From Phycisphaerae bacterium (lineage in GTDB: Bacteria > Planctomycetota > Phycisphaerae > UBA1845 > UTPLA1): a stretch of 19,310 bases of DNA. The notes below the pieces were generated by a model that searched no databases, had not been told where the DNA came from, and worked only from the letters and a program-made list of their open reading frames with translations. Position numbers and translations under genes: made by a program. Positions 14,283 to 19,310 of this stretch are shown here, one piece after another (the stretch's first letter is position 1; every line of letters begins with the position of its first letter). The stretch spans positions 1 to 19,310 of the forward strand of contig JAFGQA010000452.1 of the NCBI GenBank assembly GCA_016935885.1. Reading direction: 5' to 3'.

Positions 14283-14424
14283 GGGTCCGTGACAGTTTCG
14301 GCGGGTGCCAGTGGCAGCTCGCCTGCCAGTGTGTATGCCTGATGTTCCCACCAGAGAGACCGCACGGGCGGACAAGCCGCCCGTGGCACCCAGAATCGAA
14401 TGCTGCCTGAGGTGTCATGGACCC
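14283..14424. mobile_element. MITE-like double-hairpin element, copy C (142 bp, inverted)
   Basis: The ends GGGTCCGTGACA (14283-14294) and TGTCATGGACCC (14413-14424) match inverted at 11 of 12 positions. It is in the opposite orientation to copies A and B. Its stems are CAGTGGCAG / CTGCCAGTG with loop ctcgc (14309-14331, one mismatch) and a perfect CACGGGCGG / CCGCCCGTG with loop acaag (14363-14385). TTGACC occurs just outside both borders (14277-14282, 14428-14433), a possible but imperfectly placed target duplication. It occupies most of the purB-transketolase gap; the remaining bases to 14521 hold only a weak promoter-like TGATACGCT (14471-14479). Confidence 0.8.
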
Positions 14425-14521
14425 CTGTTGACCTGCCCCCGGACCGCAGTCTTGCAGCCTCGCTTGCACCTGATACGCTACGGTGGTTGACGATTGAAGG
14501 AATGGCATCTTGGGAGAAGCG

Positions 14522-16528
14522 ATGGACTTTCGGCAGTTCGTGAACGCAAAGGCAATCGAGTTGAACAAGGACGTCTTGCGCATGACGACGGGGGCGGGCT
14601 CCGGGCATCCGTCCAGCGGGCTCTCCATCATGCACATCGTCGTCACGCTGATGCACGACGTGATGCGCTGGGATCCGGCCGACCCGTGGCACGCGGGCAA
14701 CGATCGGCTGGTCTTGTCCGAGGGGCATGCCGTGCCCGCGATCTATGCAGCCTATGCCGATCTGGGCGGCGTGGTCGGGCGTGATCGCCGGTCTGCCAAG
14801 GTGCTGTCCAAGGCTGATTTGGCATCGCTGCGGGAAGCTGATAGCCCGCTGGACGGTCATCCCAACCCGGCGGAGGGTTTTCCCTTTTTCGACGCGGCCA
14901 CGGGCTCGTTGGGCCAGGGCCTCAGCGTCGGGGCGGGTCTCGCGCTGGCCGCCAGACAGCGCAGGATCGACAAGCAGATCTACGTCCTCCTCGGCGACGG
15001 CGAGTCCCGCGAGGGACAGGTCTGGGAGGCGATGGACCTGATCGCCGACTACGGCCTGACCAACGTCGTCGCCATCTTCAGTTGCAACGGTCAGGGCCAG
15101 GCGGACTATGTGTCGAAGCAGCAATCGCCCGATATGCTCGCCGCCAAGGCCGGGGCGTTTGGATGGCAGGCAGTGATCCTCGACGGGCACGATCCGGACG
15201 CCATCAGGGCAGCCCTGGCCGAGCCCGAGAAGCGCGCCTTGCCGCTGGCCGTGATCGCCAAGACCGTGAAGGGCTGGGGCTGCGACGCGCTGAAGGACAA
15301 GTCGAACCATGGCAAGCCGGTACCGGCGAATAGACTGGATGCCGCCATCGCGGAACTGGACGGCATGTACGACACGTTGGGGATTCGCGCCTTTGCCTGT
15401 GGCACCGCCGTCTCGGCGGTGGAAGGAGGAACACGGGGGGGACGCCCGTGCCACACAGATGGTGTGGGAGGAACACGGGCGGCGCGCCCGGAGCACAACC
15501 ATAGTTTTGAGACGGCCGTCAAGAACGCCGGGCTTGCCGGGCAACTTGAACATGGCAAGCTGGCGACGCGTCGGGCCTACGGGGCGGCGCTTCTGGCCAT
15601 CGGCAGCGCGAACGAGCGGGTCATCGCCCTGGACGGGGACGTCCGGAACTCGACCATGTCGGAGATCTTCGCCACGAGGCATCCCGATCGGTTCGTCGAG
15701 TGCAAGATTGCCGAGCAGAACATGATCTCCGTTGCCGTGGGCCTGGCGGCGTCGGGAGCCATCCCGTTCGTCAGCACGTTCGCGAAGTTCACGGCTCGGG
15801 CCTACGACCAGATCGAGATGGCCCAGATAGGCCGGGCGAACATCAAGATCACCGGTTCGCACGCCGGCATCTCGCTCGCCGCCGACGGGCCGAGCCAGAT
15901 GAGCCTGCACGACGTGGCATACTTCCGCAGCGCCAGCGAGACCGACAACGGCTTCGGCCAGCCCGTGTGTGTGTCGTTTCATCCTTGTGACGCGGTCGCT
16001 GCCTACCACTGCACTTGGTTGATGGCGGCGCACAGGGGCATGTGCTATATGCGGACGCACAGGCCGGACGTGCCGTTGATCTACCCACTGGACGCGCCTT
16101 CGATCGATTCGCCGGACGCGATCTTCAGGGTCGGCGGCTCGAACGTCCTGCAAACGGGTGACGCGGTGACCGTTGTTACCGCGGGATACATGGTGCACGT
16201 CTGCAAGGAGGCAGTGGGAATCCTGGCCGCCAGCGGGGTCCACTGCACACTGATCGACGCATACTCGTTCCCGCTCGACGGCGAGCCGATCCTGGCGGCG
16301 GCATCGAAGACGGGTAACCGCATTCTGTGCGTCGAGGACAACTACGTCGGTGGCCTGGGCGGTGCCGTGGCGGAGGCCGCGGCGGCGACGGGCGGCGTGA
16401 CCGTCCAATCGATGACCTGCCGCAGGATCCCCAAGAGCGCCAAGACGCCCGCAGAGATGATGGCCTACGCCGGCCTAGCGCCGAGCGACATCGCCGCCAA
16501 GGTTCGCGAGATGCTCGGGAAGGATTGA
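14522..16528 (+). CDS. tkt: Transketolase with a repeat-derived linker insertion
   Basis: A 668-residue thiamine-diphosphate enzyme that moves two-carbon units between sugar phosphates (pentose phosphate or Calvin pathway). The ATG at 14522 has GGGAG five nt upstream; an in-frame TTG at 14510 is less likely. The N-terminal ThDP domain shows TGAGSGHPSSGLS (23-35), LSEGHAVPAIYAAYAD, GSLGQGLSVGAGLA (128-141) and the metal/ThDP motif GDGESREGQVWEA (158-170). The pyrimidine domain begins near residue 348 (ATRRAYGAALLAIG), with the catalytic glutamate E398 in KIAEQNM and GSHAGISLAADGPSQMSLHD. A C-terminal domain follows. It is longer than typical full-length transketolases of this type (about 620), partly because residues 291-327 come from an inserted palindromic repeat in the linker between the two domains. 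Catalytic residues are intact, so activity is expected. Confidence 0.95.
   Translation: MDFRQFVNAKAIELNKDVLRMTTGAGSGHPSSGLSIMHIVVTLMHDVMRWDPADPWHAGNDRLVLSEGHAVPAIYAAYADLGGVVGRDRRSAKVLSKADLASLREADSPLDGHPNPAEGFPFFDAATGSLGQGLSVGAGLALAARQRRIDKQIYVLLGDGESREGQVWEAMDLIADYGLTNVVAIFSCNGQGQADYVSKQQSPDMLAAKAGAFGWQAVILDGHDPDAIRAALAEPEKRALPLAVIAKTVKGWGCDALKDKSNHGKPVPANRLDAAIAELDGMYDTLGIRAFACGTAVSAVEGGTRGGRPCHTDGVGGTRAARPEHNHSFETAVKNAGLAGQLEHGKLATRRAYGAALLAIGSANERVIALDGDVRNSTMSEIFATRHPDRFVECKIAEQNMISVAVGLAASGAIPFVSTFAKFTARAYDQIEMAQIGRANIKITGSHAGISLAADGPSQMSLHDVAYFRSASETDNGFGQPVCVSFHPCDAVAAYHCTWLMAAHRGMCYMRTHRPDVPLIYPLDAPSIDSPDAIFRVGGSNVLQTGDAVTVVTAGYMVHVCKEAVGILAASGVHCTLIDAYSFPLDGEPILAAASKTGNRILCVEDNYVGGLGGAVAEAAAATGGVTVQSMTCRRIPKSAKTPAEMMAYAGLAPSDIAAKVREMLGKD
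15392..15502 (+). repeat. Repeat-derived in-frame insertion in transketolase
   Basis: Encodes residues 291-327 (ACGTAVSAVEGG, then Gly/Arg-rich). First comes a perfect 8-bp stem CACCGCCG / CGGCGGTG with loop tct (15403-15421). Then two 42-nt spaced copies of GGAGGAACACGGG (15425-15437, 15467-15479), each followed by an inverse GCCCG arm (CCCGTG at 15445-15450; CGCCC at 15485-15489), forming two further imperfect hairpins. The 42-nt spacing is 14 codons, so frame is preserved. The first stem matches the inverse of the palindrome in the glycosyltransferase at 5497-5515. Confidence 0.7.
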
Positions 16529-16532
16529 TCCG

Positions 16533-16593
16533 CCTGCCCGTGGGCACGTCCGCCACACAACGGGCAGGTCCGCCGAACGGCCCGCCAGCGGGC
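16533..16593. terminator. Hairpins after transketolase
   Basis: CCTGCCCGT (16533-16541) pairs perfectly with ACGGGCAGG (16560-16568), followed by a second hairpin GCCCGC / GCGGGC (16580-16593). They start a few bp after the stop codon and could end or protect the transketolase transcript. No T-tract follows, so a repeat origin is equally possible. The rest of 16529-16813 shows a weak TCCACC / GGTGGA pair (16653-16681) and the -10 candidate at 16730. Confidence 0.35.
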
Positions 16594-16729
16594 GAGCCAA
16601 GCGGTGCCATCGTTCAGGCTACTTCTGCGCGATGCCTTAGACGCACGTGAGGTCCACCACCGAGGGTGCCTTGGAGGTGGAATGGTCCGAAACCTCTGTG
16701 GTCCCCGTGCATGATTGCCCCAAGCCGTC

Positions 16730-16735
16730 TACAAT
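16730..16735 (+). promoter_or_regulatory. Candidate -10 box for the Mla-type genes
   Basis: TACAAT (5/6 to consensus), the same hexamer as at 4232. No acceptable -35 box is seen at 16-18 bp. Predicted start near 16742 leaves about 70 nt to the ATG at 16814. Confidence 0.3.
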
Positions 16736-16813
16736 CCGCCCGTTCGGCGGCGCGCCGCCTCTCGTCGCCAAGAGTCTCCGCCACCGCCAACGGTCTTCAC
16801 AGCGGGAGCCTCA

Positions 16814-17722
16814 ATGGGAGACATCCGAGACAACACCGGCGATGACAGCGTCGGCCGGGACTGCGTCATCTCCATTCGCGGACTGCGCAAGTGCTTCACA
16901 AGCAAGCGTGGCGAGGAGGTCACCGTTCTCGACGACGTCACCTTCGACATCTATCGCGGCGAGACGATCATCATCATGGGTGGCAGCGGCTGTGGAAAGA
17001 GCACGCTGCTGAACTGCCTGATCGGCGAATACAAGGTGGACGGCGGCAGCATTGCGTACCAGACGAAGGACATGCCCAAGCCGCTCCATATCGAGGGCAT
17101 GAGCGAGCGGGAGATGAACGAGATCCGCAAGCACTTCGGCATCCTGTTTCAAAGCGGGGCCTTGTTCAACTCGATGACGCTGGCGGAGAATGTCGCCCTG
17201 CCGCTTCGCGAGCACAGCTATGTAGACGAATCGATCATCGACATCGTGGTCACGCTGAAGCTCCAACAGGTTCACATGCTGCCGCACCGTGATAAGATGC
17301 CCTCGATGCTGTCCGGGGGTCAGAAGAAACGTGCCGGTCTGGCCCGGGCCACGGTGCTCGATCCCGAGATCCTGTTCTACGACGAGCCGTCGGCCGGCCT
17401 CGACCCCGTGACCAGCGCGGCGATCGACGAACTCATCATCGACCTGTCGAAGAAGCTGAACGTGACCAGCGTGGTCGTCACGCACGAGATGGACTCGGCC
17501 TTTCGGATCGCCGACCGGATGGTCATGTTGGAGAAGGGGCGCGTCCTGAAGATCGGGCCGCGCGCGGAATTCGAGGAATTACGAGACAGGCCCCGTGGCG
17601 AATTTGAGACCCGCGAGGATCGCCTGATCAATCAGTTCCTCAACGGTCACACGGCCGGCCCCCTGACGGACTCCGAGGGCCGAAGCCGGTATGAGAAGCT
17701 GCTGGTCACCGGTGAGGAGTGA
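16814..17722 (+). CDS. mlaF: ABC transporter ATPase, MlaF-like
   Basis: A 302-residue cytoplasmic ATPase that would power phospholipid movement between inner and outer membrane in an Mla-type system. The ATG at 16814 has GGGAG five nt upstream; an in-frame upstream ATG at 16715 precedes the -10 candidate. The nucleotide-binding fold is complete: Walker A GGSGCGKST (56-64), Q-loop Q113 (LFQSGALF), signature LSGGQKKRAGLARA (166-179), Walker B ILFYDEPSAGLDP (186-198) and H-loop His224 (VVVTHEMDSAF). QSGALFNSMTLAENVALPL is typical of MlaF/Ttg2A-like ATPases. The Walker A to Q-loop segment (84-107) carries a charged helix longer than in many homologues. The C-terminal 45 residues are polar, a region MlaF-type proteins use for partner contacts. 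The MCE gene follows by 186 bp. No MlaE permease is present here. Confidence 0.88.
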   Translation: MGDIRDNTGDDSVGRDCVISIRGLRKCFTSKRGEEVTVLDDVTFDIYRGETIIIMGGSGCGKSTLLNCLIGEYKVDGGSIAYQTKDMPKPLHIEGMSEREMNEIRKHFGILFQSGALFNSMTLAENVALPLREHSYVDESIIDIVVTLKLQQVHMLPHRDKMPSMLSGGQKKRAGLARATVLDPEILFYDEPSAGLDPVTSAAIDELIIDLSKKLNVTSVVVTHEMDSAFRIADRMVMLEKGRVLKIGPRAEFEELRDRPRGEFETREDRLINQFLNGHTAGPLTDSEGRSRYEKLLVTGEE

Positions 17723-17766
17723 AACGGCGCCAGGGGAACGCTTGAAGGGTCCGAAGGTTCAAACTG

Positions 17767-17859
17767 CGAGGATTCGTCGAGGCCGCCAAACGGCAAGCCG
17801 GGACGAGGCGCTTCACGAGATGCGATTCACGAGGCTTGGTCCTCTCAATCGAATCCTCG
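17767..17859. repeat. Inverted repeat with TTCACGAG direct repeats before the MCE gene
   Basis: CGAGGATTCG (17767-17776) and CGAATCCTCG (17850-17859) are perfect 10-bp inverted repeats 73 nt apart. Within the loop TTCACGAG occurs twice (17812-17819, 17826-17833), echoing the GCTTCACG motifs at 12629-12715. The gap 17723-17908 otherwise shows a small TTGAA / TTCAA pair (17743-17762). Confidence 0.45.
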
Positions 17860-17908
17860 ATGGATGCGTGCTCGCCGTGCTGTAAGCGTACAGGGAGTTG
17901 ACACTTCT

Positions 17909-19252
17909 ATGCCGCAAGAACGGAATGCAGTCAAGGTCGGTGTCGTCACGGTCTTCATTGTGGCCGTGTTCTTCGTGATTCTGATGTGGATCAGTCAACG
18001 GGTCGGCGGCGAAATGCAGACGATCGTTGTTCGCTTCAAATCCACGCCGACCATGCCGACGTTGACGCCCGGCTCGCCTGTCCTGGTGGGTGGTCACAAG
18101 GTCGGCAAGGTCGTGGATGCCGATCTGAGACTGATCTCGGCGACGGATCCGAACGCCGGCACGGCAAAGGAGGCGTTTTACCTCGTGGTGGAGGTTGAAA
18201 TCCGCAGCGATCTCAAGCTGAGGACCGACTGCAAGGTCTTCGCGGAAGGCCCCCCGCTCGGCGGCGATGGCCTCCTCAAGATCGATCTCGGCTCCGCGTC
18301 CGAGGCGATCGACTTCGACAAGCTGGCCGATGGGATGATCGAAGGTTCCGACCCGGCCGGCTTCAGCGCCATCCTCGCCTCGCTACAGAGCGAGTTCGAC
18401 GGGGCCAATCCCGATAGCCTGCTGGGCCAGATCAAGTCGCAACTGGACCCCGACGCCGAGGTCTCGCTAATGGCCAAGCTGATGCAGTCGCTCACGGACA
18501 TCAACCAGGTGACGGCCGCCCTAGCGCGCGAACTGGAGCCGGACCAGAAGGCCGCCTTGCTGGCGAAGATCCACGACATCGTGGACAACATCAGCGACAC
18601 GACCGGGGCGCTCCGAGCGGAGTTTGAGACGCGGAAGCCCACACTTCTGTTGGGCAAGGTCCACCTCGCCATGGATACCGTCAATGAAGGTCTGACCACG
18701 ATCACCAGGATGTTGAAAACGAATGAGCCCCCGGTGACACGCACCATTCAGCACTTGGAGACCACCGCGGCCAACATCGCCGCCGAAACCGATCCCGCCA
18801 AGGCCGACAGCCTGATCGCCCACTTCAAGGAGGCCAGCCGGAGGCTCAACGCGTCACTGGCCGACATCAACACCGTGACGGACACGACGCGCCAGGTGGT
18901 GGTGCTCAACCGCGAGAACATCAACAGGCTGCTGCTCAACTTCAAGGAGTCCTCGGATCACATCAAGACCGGCGTCAAGTATGTCCTTCGTCACCCGTGG
19001 CGGTTGCTGAACGAGCCTTCCACCACCGAGGTCAAGCAGCAAGCCATCTTCGACGCCACGAGGAGCTTCACCGAGGCCGCCACGAGGATCGACGACGCCG
19101 CCGCCCAATTGCGGGCCTTGACCGAACTGCACCAAGGCAGCATTCCCGCTGACGACCCGGACCTGGCGCGCATCGCTGCCGACCTGAGGCAGACGCAGGA
19201 GAAGTATCGAGAGGCGGAGGTCGCACTATGGCGGCAACTGGGAGTGGATTAG
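17909..19252 (+). CDS. mlaD: MCE-domain lipid transport protein, MlaD-like
   Basis: A 447-residue protein anchored in the inner membrane by a helix at about 9-29 (KVGVVTVFIVAVFFVILMW), with the rest periplasmic. Residues about 37-128 are an MCE domain: TIVVRFKSTPTMPTLTPGSPVLVGGHKVGKVV, then a long FYLVVEVEIRSDLKL strand and DGLLKIDLGSA at the end. From about 140 on it is helical and coiled-coil-like with repeated Asn/Thr-rich heptads (LTDINQVTAAL, IHDIVDNISDTTGAL, LADINTVTDTTRQVV), as in longer MCE proteins that form a tube or bridge. E. coli MlaD is much shorter (about 180). The ATG at 17909 fits the membrane helix; AGGGAG lies 11 nt upstream, a rather long spacing. With the upstream ATPase it makes an Mla-type pair. 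Only 58 bases remain to the window end, with no further gene visible. Confidence 0.88.
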   Translation: MPQERNAVKVGVVTVFIVAVFFVILMWISQRVGGEMQTIVVRFKSTPTMPTLTPGSPVLVGGHKVGKVVDADLRLISATDPNAGTAKEAFYLVVEVEIRSDLKLRTDCKVFAEGPPLGGDGLLKIDLGSASEAIDFDKLADGMIEGSDPAGFSAILASLQSEFDGANPDSLLGQIKSQLDPDAEVSLMAKLMQSLTDINQVTAALARELEPDQKAALLAKIHDIVDNISDTTGALRAEFETRKPTLLLGKVHLAMDTVNEGLTTITRMLKTNEPPVTRTIQHLETTAANIAAETDPAKADSLIAHFKEASRRLNASLADINTVTDTTRQVVVLNRENINRLLLNFKESSDHIKTGVKYVLRHPWRLLNEPSTTEVKQQAIFDATRSFTEAATRIDDAAAQLRALTELHQGSIPADDPDLARIAADLRQTQEKYREAEVALWRQLGVD

Positions 19253-19310
19253 GAGTTGTGCGGGGATAGAGCGTTTTGGGGTTGAGCGTGCATGCTCCAT
19301 TGACGCTTCG

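Noticed and set aside
14277..14433. TTGACC direct repeats as the target-site duplication of copy C
   Set aside because: The right-hand copy is separated from the element border by three extra bases and copies A and B show nothing comparable, so it is likely chance.
14452..14479. Promoter-like TTGCAG, 16 bp, TACGCT before transketolase
   Set aside because: Both boxes match only 3 of 6 positions. The TGA before the -10 is suggestive but not enough to list as a feature.
14305..14490. Small open frame within element copy C, with similar peptides in copies A and B
   Set aside because: The peptide similarity comes from the DNA hairpins. Frames are not consistently kept between copies, and no start signal is present.
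14000..16408. An 802-codon open frame on the minus strand across purB, the intergenic gap and transketolase
   Set aside because: It is antisense to two clearly conserved enzymes with intact motifs, is rich in Arg/His/Gln/Pro, and has no recognisable domain. It is a product of high GC content.

Overview
The window is a GC-rich bacterial chromosome segment with 13 protein genes and no rRNA, tRNA, CRISPR array or recognisable transposase. The mix suggests a planctomycete, probably Phycisphaerae-like: a zinc-ribbon/TPR membrane protein, a HEXXH lipoprotein of the DUF1570/peptidase-MA type, a GspG-like pseudopilin, an MCE lipid-transport pair, and dense short palindromic repeats. That assignment is inference from gene content; there is no marker RNA.

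Layout. 209-1180 (+) is a DUF502 membrane protein. 1584-3827 (-) is an exported DUF3352/TPR-like protein. 4244-6280 (+) is a GT-C glycosyltransferase that converges on and overlaps a minus-strand block: class I fructose-bisphosphate aldolase (6261-7178), a histidine-phosphatase-fold protein that has lost its catalytic residues (7482-8093), phosphoglycerate kinase (8519-9760) and a GspG-like pseudopilin (9741-10418). Rightward from 10822 come a zinc-ribbon/TPR membrane protein, a putative metallopeptidase lipoprotein, adenylosuccinate lyase, transketolase, and the ATPase and MCE subunits of an Mla-type lipid transporter without a permease in view.

Central carbon enzymes (aldolase, phosphoglycerate kinase, transketolase) and one purine enzyme are interleaved with envelope functions (DUF502, GT-C, pseudopilin, lipoprotein, Mla).

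The most striking content is between and inside the genes. Three elements of 142-146 bp (8338-8483, 10531-10674, 14283-14424) share 11-12 bp terminal inverted repeats and each contains two hairpin modules in opposite orientation. A shortened relative lies at 4014-4106. A different 81-bp element (1360-1440) has the same inverted-module plan. Between copies, hairpin arms change in a compensatory way, so the fold is conserved while the sequence drifts. A related palindrome has entered two coding genes in frame, in opposite orientations: the glycosyltransferase (5497-5515) and transketolase (15403-15421). In both cases it sits in a loop or linker.

Three genes without a Shine-Dalgarno have a promoter whose predicted start falls on or 2-4 nt before the start codon, which suggests leaderless transcription alongside SD-led genes.
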